Shown here in pieces: positions 1 to 7,225 of a DNA stretch of 48,063 nucleotides (position 1 is its first letter; each line of letters begins with the position of its first letter). Source of the DNA: an uncultured Eubacteriales bacterium (GTDB lineage Bacteria > Bacillota > Clostridia > Oscillospirales > Oscillospiraceae); NCBI GenBank assembly GCA_900546075.1, contig URBH01000009.1, positions 1-48,063 of the forward strand. The letters run 5' to 3'. Below the pieces are notes generated by a model. It searched no databases and had not been told where the DNA came from. It saw only the letters and a program-made list of their open reading frames with translations. The position numbers and the translations under genes were made by a program.

Positions 1-16
1 CCGCAATCCTGCGGCC

Positions 17-47
17 GAATAAAACGCTTTTAAGCGTTTTATTAAAA
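17..47 (+). terminator. Intrinsic terminator of an upstream gene
   Basis: AT-rich hairpin with arms AATAAAACGC and GCGTTTTATT around a TTTTAA loop, followed by an A/T stretch. It probably ends a gene that lies left of the window. Positions 48-204 hold nothing I can recognise. Confidence 0.5.
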
Positions 48-204
48 ACTCGTATGAGAATTCCATCTGCGCTCCCCGGCGGTCATTCGCGGAAACACGG
101 GCAAAAAAGATCGCCTGCGGCGTGATCCGGAGGGCATAACCGGGGATTTTTCGGGAAATCAGGAAGATTATGACGAAAAACATCCCTTCAGTAACTTTTT
201 GTGG

Positions 205-233
205 TTGTAAAATATAAGGCAATGGTGTATAAT
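205..233 (+). promoter_or_regulatory. Predicted sigma-A promoter of murC
   Basis: TTGTAA (205-210), a 17-nt spacer and a perfect TATAAT (228-233). Transcription would start near 240. This places the start of the longest open frame (201) upstream of the transcript and supports translation from 315. The roughly 75-nt leader holds a small hairpin (GCTCCGG/CCGGAGC, about 262-286). Confidence 0.6.
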
Positions 234-314
234 GCTATGAGTTGCGGAAAATTTCATTCTATGCTCCGGCGACGAAATTCCGGAGCGGAATCACCTGTGG
301 GGGAACTGACATAC

Positions 315-1679
315 ATGCTGAATAGTAAGAAAATCACGAGATATCTGACGCCCGGCCATCATGTGCATCTTGTGGGAATCGGCGGCGTATCCATGCGGCC
401 GCTGGGTCTGGTGCTGAAGGGCATGGGCATGGAGGTCACCGGTTCGGATATGAACGCATCCGTGTCCACGGATGAGCTGATCGGGCAGGGCATTCCCGTC
501 GCCATCGGACACCGGGCGGAGAATATTGAGGGCGCGGACTGCATCATCCGCACTGCCGCCGCCCACAATGACAACCCGGAGATCGCTGCCGCCCGTGCCG
601 CAGGCATCCCCGTGTTTGAGCGGGCGCAGGCATGGGGCGAGATCATGAAGTCCTACCATAACGCCATCTGCGTCTCCGGCACACACGGAAAGACTACTAC
701 CACGTCCATGCTGACCCACATCCTTATGGAAGCGAATATGGATCCCACGGTCATGATCGGCGGCTATCTGCCCCTGCTCCACGCGGGTCATCGGGTCGGC
801 CACGGGGACACCATCGTGCTGGAGAGCTGCGAATACTGCGATTCCTTCCTGAATTTCTTTCCCACCCTGGCAATCGTGCTGAACGTGGAGGCGGATCACC
901 TGGACTATTTCAAAGACCTGGCGGACATTCAGAAGTCCTTCCACAAGTTCGCAGCGCTTGCCACCTTCGGCGTGGTCGCCAACGGCGACGACCCCCATAC
1001 GGTGCAGGCCATGGAGGGCATCGACTATGTTTCCTTCGGCCTTGGGGAAGGCAACCGCATTCACGCGGCCAACATGCATCCCGACTGGCGGCACTTTGAC
1101 GTGATCTGCGACGGGAAATACTACTGCCATCTGGACATGGGCGTGCTGGGACGGCACAATGCCATGAACGCGCTGGCGGCGTCGGCCGCCGCCTGGATGA
1201 TGGGCATTCCCGGGGAGACGGTTTCCAAGGGCATCCAATCCTTCCACGGCGCGGGACGGCGGATGGAGTTCAAGGGCAAGTTCCACGGTGCGGACGTTTA
1301 CGACGATTATGCCCACCATCCCGACGAGCTGAAGGCGACTCTGGAAGCCGTGCGCTCCATGGGCTACAAGCGGGTGGTGCTGGCCTTCCAGCCCCATACC
1401 TATTCCCGCACCAAGGCGCTGTTTGACGACTTCGTCCGGGAGCTGAAAAAAGCCGACGTGGTGGTTCTGGCGGAAATCTACGCCGCCCGGGAGCGGAATA
1501 CCATCGGCATTTCCTCCGCCCAGCTGGCGGAACAGATCCCCGGCGCGGTGTACTGCGAGACCCTGCCCGACGTCACCGCCTATCTGCGGGAGAACGTCCG
1601 GGAGGGGGACATCGTGGTCACCATGGGTGCGGGCGATATCTTCCGTGCCGGTGAGGCGCTGATTAACGGAGAGCAGTAA
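315..1679 (+). CDS. murC: UDP-N-acetylmuramate--L-alanine ligase
   Basis: Adds L-alanine to UDP-MurNAc, the first amino acid of the peptidoglycan stem peptide; ATP-dependent and cytoplasmic. The 454-residue product has the N-terminal Rossmann segment HLVGIGGVSM, the Mur-ligase ATP loop SGTHGKTTTTSML, a central domain with VLNVEADHLDYF, and a C-terminal domain with DDYAHHPDELKATL and AFQPHTYSRTKAL, all typical of MurC. Length matches the family. I chose ATG 315 because a GGGGGA-type ribosome site lies about 10 nt upstream and a promoter lies at 205-233, although the frame is open from 201. The N-terminal loop reads GGVSMRPL, slightly divergent from the usual GGxGMSG. It sits upstream of ddl, another wall-precursor enzyme, with a convergent small gene between them. 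Confidence 0.95.
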   Translation: MLNSKKITRYLTPGHHVHLVGIGGVSMRPLGLVLKGMGMEVTGSDMNASVSTDELIGQGIPVAIGHRAENIEGADCIIRTAAAHNDNPEIAAARAAGIPVFERAQAWGEIMKSYHNAICVSGTHGKTTTTSMLTHILMEANMDPTVMIGGYLPLLHAGHRVGHGDTIVLESCEYCDSFLNFFPTLAIVLNVEADHLDYFKDLADIQKSFHKFAALATFGVVANGDDPHTVQAMEGIDYVSFGLGEGNRIHAANMHPDWRHFDVICDGKYYCHLDMGVLGRHNAMNALAASAAAWMMGIPGETVSKGIQSFHGAGRRMEFKGKFHGADVYDDYAHHPDELKATLEAVRSMGYKRVVLAFQPHTYSRTKALFDDFVRELKKADVVVLAEIYAARERNTIGISSAQLAEQIPGAVYCETLPDVTAYLRENVREGDIVVTMGAGDIFRAGEALINGEQ

Positions 1680-1682
1680 AAA

Positions 1683-1705
1683 ACGTGCCGGGAAACCGGC
1701 ACGTC
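1683..1705 (+). terminator. murC terminator hairpin
   Basis: Perfect stem from ACGTGCCGG and CCGGCACGT around GAAA, directly after the murC stop. The same hairpin recurs at 1913-1935, so the interval is bracketed by two near-identical hairpins. Confidence 0.55.
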
Positions 1706-1721
1706 ACGGTATATTAAAAAA

Positions 1722-1912
1722 GCCTCGCAGAGTTTGCCGCCCGCAGGCGGCAAATAAAGTCGGAATCATTTTCTGCCGGGGCGTGTACCTGGCAGAAAAT
1801 ACCTTACAGGCTGCGAAGTGTGCGAGTTGGCCGCCTTCGGCGGCCAAGGAGTGCGCGTAGCAGACTGCAATCCTTTTGTCAAAAAAGGCCAGCGGCCTTT
1901 TTTGACAGCCTA
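1722..1912. repeat. Array of stem-loops, possible repeat element or ncRNA
   Basis: About 190 bases packed with inverted repeats: TTTGCCGCC/GGCGGCAAA (1733-1754), ATTTTCTGCC/GGCAGAAAAT (about 1768-1801), TTGGCCGCC/GGCGGCCAA (1828-1848) and a perfect 14-bp stem TGTCAAAAAAGGCC/GGCCTTTTTTGACA with a 3-nt loop (about 1878-1908). TCGCAG near 1726 can also pair with CTGCGA near 1812. No plausible protein. It could be an intergenic repeat family or a structured RNA; the last hairpin would work as a terminator. Confidence 0.45.
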
Positions 1913-1935
1913 AATGTGCCGGGAAACCGGCACGT
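1913..1935 (-). terminator. Terminator hairpin of the small minus-strand gene
   Basis: Second copy of the hairpin built from GTGCCGG and CCGGCAC, placed just beyond the stop codon of the minus-strand gene ending at 1940. Confidence 0.5.
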
Positions 1936-1939
1936 GTCT

Positions 1940-2341
1940 TTAAGCGTTTTCTTCATCCAGAACCAGGTGGTCGACGCCGGACAGCTCAAATTCCGACATG
2001 TACCGATCCATCCGCGTGACGATCTCGTCGTAATTGTCGTCGGTGATCTCCGGATAGTCCATATCCCGGCGGGAAAGCTCCTCTGCCAGAATCTCGTAAA
2101 AAACGTTGTCCTCGTAGCAGGCGATGGCCTCGTGAATCCCGCCCTCCTGATAGGCGCGGGAGGGAACGACGGTGCCGTTCCAATGCTCGGACAGGGCGGG
2201 GGACAGGGCAAACAGTTTGCTCTCCAGATTGTCATAGTCGGCGAAGCGGTCTTCGCCACGGGTGGAGTTCAGCACCCAGTTTCCGATGTACACCAGATCC
2301 AGCAGCCGGCGGAATTCTTTCGGTGTCAGATTGATCTGCAT
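1940..2341 (-). CDS. Hypothetical acidic protein, 133 aa
   Basis: I do not recognise the family. The 133-residue product starts MQINLTPKEFRRLLDLVYIG and is strongly acidic toward the C terminus (many Asp/Glu), with no signal peptide, membrane segment or metal motif. It looks like a small soluble, mostly helical protein. The start is well supported: AAAGGAGGGTATGT precedes the ATG on the minus strand, and an extended -10 box lies about 85 bases upstream. It is convergent with murC and divergent from ddl, so it is a single-gene unit. Its two overlapping shadow frames in the same stretch lack a ribosome site. Confidence 0.75.
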   Translation of the reverse strand: MQINLTPKEFRRLLDLVYIGNWVLNSTRGEDRFADYDNLESKLFALSPALSEHWNGTVVPSRAYQEGGIHEAIACYEDNVFYEILAEELSRRDMDYPEITDDNYDEIVTRMDRYMSEFELSGVDHLVLDEENA

Positions 2342-2426
2342 ACATACCCTCCTTTCAAAAACGCGCGGAACACGCTCACGGGAAAGCGCGGGGTATCCGC
2401 CGCCGCGCCGCTCTTATATTCTCTCT

Positions 2427-2436
2427 ATTATAGCAC
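2427..2436 (-). promoter_or_regulatory. Extended -10 promoter of the 133-aa gene
   Basis: On the minus strand the sequence reads TGCTATAAT, an extended -10 element with no good -35. The same nine bases occur at two other promoters in this window (near 21658 and 38852). Confidence 0.4.
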
Positions 2437-2519
2437 CAAAGTTTCGGATTTCCAGATGAAAATTGTAAAAAATATATTTACGGAAAGCAACAGATTTTCA
2501 GGTAGAATGAGGCGATGAC

Positions 2520-3590
2520 GTGAAAAAACTCAGTGTTTGTATTTTGTTCGGCGGGATGAGCCCGGAGCATGAGGTTTCCCTGCGCTCGGCGGAGTCCGTG
2601 CTGAATCACATTGACGAAAGCAAGTATAATCTGTTCCCTGTGGGCATCACGAAGGAAGGGGACTGGATTCTCTACGGCGGCAAGGACTATTCCAAGCTGG
2701 TCACCGGCGAATGGAGAAGCTGCCCCGATAACCGCCGGGCGACCATTTCTCCCGTCCGGGGGCAGGGGCTTCTGAGCTTCGAGGGCGACTGCGTGGTGCG
2801 GGAGCGCATCGACGTGGTATTCCCGGTGCTTCACGGGGAGAACGGGGAGGACGGCGCCATGCAGGGACTGCTGCAAATGGCGGGCATTCCCTACGTCGGC
2901 CCTCACATTGCCGCTTCCGCCGTGGCCATGGATAAGAGCCTGACCAAGCTGGTGGCAGATCAGGCGGGCGTCCCCCAGGCGGCCTGGCAGCTGGTTCGGG
3001 CGGGCGAGCTGGAAAATCACATGGAGAACACTCTGGATTTGCTGGAAAACCGCTTCCGCTATCCCATGTTCGTCAAGCCCGCCGGTACCGGCTCCTCCGT
3101 GGGCGTTTCCAAGGTCGGCGACCGGGACGCTCTGCGCAGCGGTCTGCGCTATGCCGGAAAGTACGATAAGAAAATTCTGGTGGAGGAATTCATCAACGGC
3201 AAGGAGATCGAGGTGGCCGTCATGGGCAACGATAACCCCATGGTCTCTGTCTGCGGCGAGATCGACTCCGGCGCGGAATTCTACGATTACGACGCCAAGT
3301 ACCTCACCGAGACCTCCAAGGCCTATATCCCCGCCCGCATCCCCGCCGAGGTGGAGGAAGTGGTGCGGGAGACGGCGGTGAAGGTCTACAACGCCGTGGG
3401 CTGCCAGGGCTTAAGCCGGGTGGACTTCTTCGTGACCCACGACGAAAATCGGGTGGTGTTCAATGAGATCAACACCCTGCCGGGCTTTACCTCCATTTCC
3501 ATGTATCCCAAGCTGTTCGAGGCCAGCGGCGTTCCCTATTCCCAGCTCATCGACGAGCTGCTGCGGCTGGCTGTGGAGGCGTTTCGATGA
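2520..3590 (+). CDS. ddl: D-alanine--D-alanine ligase
   Basis: ATP-grasp enzyme that joins two D-alanines for the pentapeptide of peptidoglycan. The product has 356 residues, normal for Ddl. It starts LSVCILFGGMSPEHEVSLRS (N-terminal substrate site), carries the ATP-grasp core KPAGTGSSVGVSKV, the loop YDYDAKYL and the metal-binding end VVFNEINTLPGF. The tyrosine-lysine loop is that of ordinary D-Ala-D-Ala ligases, not of VanA-type D-lactate ligases. Translation starts at GTG 2520, with GAGG seven bases upstream. Its stop overlaps the start of the DUF1934 gene by 4 nt, so the two are translationally coupled. Together with murC it forms a wall-precursor group. Confidence 0.95.
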   Translation: MKKLSVCILFGGMSPEHEVSLRSAESVLNHIDESKYNLFPVGITKEGDWILYGGKDYSKLVTGEWRSCPDNRRATISPVRGQGLLSFEGDCVVRERIDVVFPVLHGENGEDGAMQGLLQMAGIPYVGPHIAASAVAMDKSLTKLVADQAGVPQAAWQLVRAGELENHMENTLDLLENRFRYPMFVKPAGTGSSVGVSKVGDRDALRSGLRYAGKYDKKILVEEFINGKEIEVAVMGNDNPMVSVCGEIDSGAEFYDYDAKYLTETSKAYIPARIPAEVEEVVRETAVKVYNAVGCQGLSRVDFFVTHDENRVVFNEINTLPGFTSISMYPKLFEASGVPYSQLIDELLRLAVEAFR

Positions 3591-4009
3591 AGCGGGACGT
3601 GGTTCTATCCATCCAGGGTCGTCAGCATTATGGCGACCAGGAGCCGGAGACCATTGAGCTGGTCACCGAGGGGACGATGGAATTCCGGGACGGCGGCTGG
3701 GACATCACCTATGAGGAAAGCGAGCTGACCGGCCTTGCCGGCGTGGTCACCACCTTCCGGGTGGAGCCGGGGAAGGTCATGCTGAACCGGGAGGGCGCGC
3801 TGAATTCCAGAATGCTCTTCCAGGAGGGCGTTGCCCACGATTCCCTGTACCAGATGGAATACGGAACGCTGATGATCACGGTGAAGGCCACCAACGTATT
3901 TTATGACATTGTATCCGACGGTGGTTCCATCGATCTGGCGTACCAGATCATCATTGAAAATACCGAAGCCGGTATGATCGATTATCATCTGGATATTCGG
4001 GCAAAATAA
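3587..4009 (+). CDS. DUF1934 family beta-barrel protein
   Basis: A 140-residue protein starting MKRDVVLSIQGRQHYGDQEPETIELVTEG, with the features DUF1934 (YwiB-like) proteins show: alternating hydrophobic strands, an EGTMEFRDGGWDITYEESELTGLAGVVTTF segment split here by strands, and a C-terminal IDLAYQIIIE strand. These proteins are predicted small calycin-like beta-barrels of unknown function. No signal peptide is visible. ATG 3587 overlaps the ddl stop (ATGA), so expression depends on the ddl transcript. Confidence 0.85.
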   Translation: MKRDVVLSIQGRQHYGDQEPETIELVTEGTMEFRDGGWDITYEESELTGLAGVVTTFRVEPGKVMLNREGALNSRMLFQEGVAHDSLYQMEYGTLMITVKATNVFYDIVSDGGSIDLAYQIIIENTEAGMIDYHLDIRAK

Positions 4010-4030
4010 GGGGAAAGGCAGAGACATAGT

Positions 4031-4444
4031 ATGTGGTTACTGTTTGCCCTTGGCTCCGCGGTGTTTGCGGCACTGACCTCGATTCTCGCAAAAATCGGTA
4101 TTGAAGGCGTCAATTCCAATCTGGCCACGGCCATTCGGACGCTGGTGGTGCTGGTGATGGCCTGGGGAATGGTGTTCCTGACAGACAGCCAGGGGGGCAT
4201 CGGGGAAATCAGCAAGAAAAGCTGGCTGTTTCTGATTCTTTCCGGACTTGCCACGGGCGCATCCTGGCTGTGCTACTACCGGGCGCTGCAAATCGGGGAA
4301 GCGTCAAAGGTGGTGCCGGTGGATAAGCTCAGCGTCGTGATCACGCTGGTGCTGGCGTTTGTGTTCCTCCACGAGAAATTCACCGCCAAATCCCTGATCG
4401 GCTGCCTGCTCATCGGCGCAGGAACCTTACTTATGGTTTTGTAA
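4031..4444 (+). CDS. Half-size EamA/DMT family transporter
   Basis: A 137-residue integral membrane protein made of a single EamA repeat (about five membrane segments: residues 2-20, 30-50, 65-85, 95-112, 118-136). Full-length DMT exporters have two repeats, so this one must dimerise. It resembles the small EamA proteins annotated as permeases in many Firmicutes; the substrate cannot be told from sequence. It follows the DUF1934 gene by 21 bases in the same direction. The stop codon TAA (4442-4444) is the left edge of the MITE-like element beginning at 4444, so the C terminus may have been trimmed or set by the insertion. Confidence 0.85.
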   Translation: MWLLFALGSAVFAALTSILAKIGIEGVNSNLATAIRTLVVLVMAWGMVFLTDSQGGIGEISKKSWLFLILSGLATGASWLCYYRALQIGEASKVVPVDKLSVVITLVLAFVFLHEKFTAKSLIGCLLIGAGTLLMVL

Positions 4445-4606
4445 GGCAACGCCGCACAATTGTGCCTGCGAGCCTCAGCCGTCTTTTTGCCCCACTTCTT
4501 CAGTTCGAAAAATGGGAAATACATACAGTATTCCTCCATTTTTCAAACTTTGAATTGGGACAAAAATCCTGGCTGAGTCTTCTTGTCAAATTGTGCGGTG
4601 TTGCCT
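4444..4606. mobile_element. MITE-like palindromic element, copy 1
   Basis: Terminal inverted repeats AGGCAACGCCGCACAATT (4444-4461) and its complement with one mismatch (4589-4606). The internal arms CTCAGCC/GGCTGAG (4474-4480, 4571-4577) and further partial pairing let nearly all 163 bases fold into one hairpin. There is no transposase gene. The centre (about 4511-4536) is identical over 26 bases to the centre of the element at 46209-46375, although the outer arms differ. I infer a non-autonomous element family. Confidence 0.7.
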
Positions 4607-4613
4607 AAAGAAT

Positions 4614-4638
4614 TGCCTCCCGCCAAAAGCGGGAGGCA
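4614..4638 (-). terminator. Terminator of the first VanW gene
   Basis: Ten-bp stem TGCCTCCCGC/GCGGGAGGCA just beyond the stop of the minus-strand VanW gene, with T-rich flanks on both sides. Confidence 0.6.
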
Positions 4639-4645
4639 GTTTTGC

Positions 4646-6172
4646 TTATCCGACGTTCCGGTAGTAGGTGGAGAAGGCTTCCCGGTCTTTGCTGATCAGC
4701 TCGCCGGTTTCCTTACTGTACTTGTTCTTGTAGCTGACGGCGTAGATCACGTCTTCCTTGCTGTCATCGTAGCCCGAGGTCATTTCGATGTAATAATCCT
4801 TTTCGTCCGTACCCAGAATCCGCATTTTGACCAGGTCGACCGTGGTTTCCGCTTCGATTTTTACGGGGAAGTGGAAATTGTTGCGAAACTGAAAATCGGT
4901 GGTTCCCCAGTTCACGGCGGCGTCCAGCCCCAGAGGAAGATAGGCAATCGTAGCGCCGTGGCAGGAGCGGGCGACGACTTCCAGGTCGGCAAGCAGCACG
5001 CAGTTGTACAGCGTGCTGGAGCCCTGACACACGCCGCCGCCGATGGCGTCGGTGAGACGATTGCCGGAGTAGGCGGGGGCAGGCTTGTAGCCCTTTTCCG
5101 CCGTGCGTTCGCCCAGGGTTTCATTGTAGGAGAAGGTCTCTCCCGGCTGGACGACGACCCCGTTGAGGGCTTCACAGAGCAGACGCAGATTGGTGTTGCG
5201 GTTTTCGTTGTCGCCGTGCTTGGTTTCACAGGAACCCAGCACGTCCCGGAAATAGACCGCGTCCCCCAGAATTTCTGGCTCCACAAACGTCATGGGAACG
5301 GAGACGGTTTCCCCGGGCTTGGCCTGTGCCAGCGCCTCTTTTGCCGCGTCCAGATCGAAGGAATAGCCATAGGAGCCGGGGACGAACCGGTATTCCGTCA
5401 TGTCCAGGGAATCGTCAACGGGGGCGGTGCAGATTTCATCGGAAATGGCGTCCAAATCCAGCTCGGCGGGGGCAGATTCCGCAGGGATGTCCACGGTGAC
5501 GCGATATTTCCCCGCCCGACAGGCGGCTACGGCCTGGCCGTAGGCCTCCAGAATTTGACCATAGGCGCTGTCCACATCCAGGTGCGCCTCGGGAACGCCC
5601 ACGGTCAGCTCCAGCGTCTGACAGGGGGCGTCAGGGTCGTGATTTTCCGTGCCGAGGTCGGGGGCGTCGCCGACGAGGGCGTAGCGGGAGTCGCTGAATT
5701 GGGTGTCAAACGTGCCGGCATAGCTTTCCAGCGCGGTGCGGATAAATTCGGAGTTTACGCTCAGATAGGGACGCAAATCCAGGTCGCCGGGGAAAGAGCC
5801 GTCGGAACGACCCATGCGGTAGGCGTCGTTCACGGCGGCGCGGACGTCCGCCTGAACGCCGGTGTCGGCGGGGGAGAGGGAAAGGGATTCCATGGGCAGT
5901 TCCACCGTCAGCTCTTCCCGGTACAGCGTCTCATCCAGAGCCGCCTGAAGGGCTTTCCTGGCTTCTCCCTTGGTCATGCCCCCAACATCCACCCCGGCGA
6001 CGGAAACGCCGCCGGCCATCCGGCAGTGATAGAGGTCGAGGGCGGGGCGGACAAAGAAGAAGCCCACCGCCGCCAGCGCCGGAACCAGCACGCAGATCAC
6101 GGCCACCGTGATAATTCGGCGGGGAGAAGCGCTTTTTTGCGGGGAATCCGCGGAAAAATGGCCTTTTGACAT
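4646..6172 (-). CDS. VanW family protein with peptidoglycan-binding-like domain
   Basis: A 508-residue, membrane-anchored extracytoplasmic protein. One hydrophobic segment (about residues 20-42) follows a short basic cytoplasmic tail. A region starting SVAGVDVGGMTKGEARKAL (about 52-110), typical of the domains that precede VanW domains, is followed by a second similar region. The VanW domain lies in the C-terminal third (NRNTNLRLLCEALNGVVVQPGETFSYNETLGERT and GGGVCQGSSTLYN segments). VanW was named from vancomycin-resistance clusters; its biochemical role is not established, and most members, as here, lie outside resistance loci. I set the start at 6172 because AGGAGGAAAATCC precedes it. It is a paralogue of the gene at 7226-9319 and is divergent from the M55 peptidase gene. 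Confidence 0.88.
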   Translation of the reverse strand: MSKGHFSADSPQKSASPRRIITVAVICVLVPALAAVGFFFVRPALDLYHCRMAGGVSVAGVDVGGMTKGEARKALQAALDETLYREELTVELPMESLSLSPADTGVQADVRAAVNDAYRMGRSDGSFPGDLDLRPYLSVNSEFIRTALESYAGTFDTQFSDSRYALVGDAPDLGTENHDPDAPCQTLELTVGVPEAHLDVDSAYGQILEAYGQAVAACRAGKYRVTVDIPAESAPAELDLDAISDEICTAPVDDSLDMTEYRFVPGSYGYSFDLDAAKEALAQAKPGETVSVPMTFVEPEILGDAVYFRDVLGSCETKHGDNENRNTNLRLLCEALNGVVVQPGETFSYNETLGERTAEKGYKPAPAYSGNRLTDAIGGGVCQGSSTLYNCVLLADLEVVARSCHGATIAYLPLGLDAAVNWGTTDFQFRNNFHFPVKIEAETTVDLVKMRILGTDEKDYYIEMTSGYDDSKEDVIYAVSYKNKYSKETGELISKDREAFSTYYRNVG

Positions 6173-6223
6173 GGATTTTCCTCCTGAAAAAAGTCGGTGC
6201 AAAACGGAAACTGCGTTTTCCTC

Positions 6224-6251
6224 ATTATACAGCATTTCCCGGCAAATGCAA
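6224..6251 (-). promoter_or_regulatory. Promoter of the first VanW gene
   Basis: On the minus strand TTGCAT, a 16-nt spacer and a perfect TATAAT, giving a leader of about 45 nt before the start at 6172. Confidence 0.5.
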
Positions 6252-6271
6252 GACCGGAAACCGGGCGGCGG

Positions 6272-6300
6272 TTGCGTTTTCGGCCGTTATGTGATAAAAT
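6272..6300 (+). promoter_or_regulatory. Promoter of the M55 peptidase gene
   Basis: TTGCGT (6272-6277), a 17-nt spacer and TAAAAT (6295-6300), about 27 bases before the start codon at 6327. It is back to back with the VanW promoter. Confidence 0.4.
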
Positions 6301-6326
6301 GAGAAAAACGTTGGGAGATGCCGGAT

Positions 6327-7175
6327 ATGAAGCAGCTGATCGTGATTGCGGATATGGAAGGGGCAAGCGGGATTTTCGACGCCAACAGGAAAGCCTGCCG
6401 GCATGAGGAACTGTATCCCCAGTACAAATTGTGGAGAGCCTATGGCAGACCCTGCATTACCAGCGACGTTCTGGCTGTGTGCAATGCCGCAGTCGATGCC
6501 GGAATCGACGATATTCTGCTGTACGATATGCATTTTGCGGGATGCACAGAGTCAAATGTCGAGCTGGACAAGCTGCCTGCCTGCGTCCGCGTCTTTGATT
6601 TGCCCAACCGGGAAACGCTGTGGGACAGAATTCGCGGACAGGCGGCAATGGAGCCTTACGGGATCATAACGGTGGGGCAGCACGCGAGAAACGGGGAAGC
6701 AAACGCGTATTTCCCCCACACGATTCACACGCCGCCCATCGAGTCGTTTTTCATCAACGGCATCCACGTGGCGGAAATCGGAGAAAGCGTCATGTGCTTC
6801 TCCGGCGTTCCCTATATTGCCAATATCGGCTGCGCGGCGTCTCACAAAGAAGCGCTGGAGTTGTCGCCCGAGGTTTCCTGCATCACAGTAAAGGACAAGG
6901 CAAAGCATTGGGAGCCCCTGCCGGAAGATACGTACCCCCTGATATACGCGGGGGTCAGGAAAGCGCTTGGGGACTACGAAAGCAAGACGGCCTTTCCACC
7001 GTTGGACAGATATGTCTGCAAGCTCAACTTGACGGAAGACCATTTTTTCGACGCACCGGACAATTTCCCGTGGAAGGGGACATTCGACGGAAGGAGTGCA
7101 CAGTGGGAAGCCCATGACATCCTGACGGCACTGAGCCTGTTCTGGCAGGTCCACAACTACATCAGAAGGCAGTAA
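6327..7175 (+). CDS. M55 family D-aminopeptidase (DppA-like)
   Basis: Zinc D-aminopeptidase family whose founder, Bacillus subtilis DppA, cleaves N-terminal D-amino acids from peptides such as D-Ala-D-Ala and derivatives. The 282-residue product has the family's N-terminal metal-binding segment IADMEGASGIF, a central LLYDMHF (usually DSHG-like), GQHAR where many members have GYHA, then FPHTIHT and ANIGCAASHKEAL. No signal peptide, so cytoplasmic. I use ATG 6327, since GGGAG at 6313-6317 gives proper spacing; ATG 6318 directly abuts the GGGAG. It lies between two VanW genes and near ddl, so recycling of wall D-amino-acid peptides is a reasonable inference. The DMH variant should be checked before assuming activity. 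Confidence 0.85.
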   Translation: MKQLIVIADMEGASGIFDANRKACRHEELYPQYKLWRAYGRPCITSDVLAVCNAAVDAGIDDILLYDMHFAGCTESNVELDKLPACVRVFDLPNRETLWDRIRGQAAMEPYGIITVGQHARNGEANAYFPHTIHTPPIESFFINGIHVAEIGESVMCFSGVPYIANIGCAASHKEALELSPEVSCITVKDKAKHWEPLPEDTYPLIYAGVRKALGDYESKTAFPPLDRYVCKLNLTEDHFFDAPDNFPWKGTFDGRSAQWEAHDILTALSLFWQVHNYIRRQ

Positions 7176-7209
7176 CAAAGGGCGTGACCGGGGAAGGTCA
7201 CGCCCTTTG
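7176..7209. terminator. Bidirectional terminator between convergent genes
   Basis: Perfect 14-bp stem CAAAGGGCGTGACC/GGTCACGCCCTTTG with a 6-nt loop, directly after the peptidase stop and 17 bases beyond the VanW stop on the other strand. Confidence 0.85.
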
Positions 7210-7225
7210 TGTATGCTATTGTTCG

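Noticed and set aside
1820..2518. A 232-codon plus-strand frame across the small gene
   Set aside because: It opposes a minus-strand gene with a good ribosome site, crosses a hairpin array and a promoter region, and has no recognisable domain.
2520..3590. Ddl plus VanW genes as a glycopeptide-resistance cluster
   Set aside because: The ligase has the Tyr-Lys loop of ordinary D-Ala-D-Ala ligases, and there is no vanH, vanX or vanS/R set. VanW proteins are common outside resistance loci.
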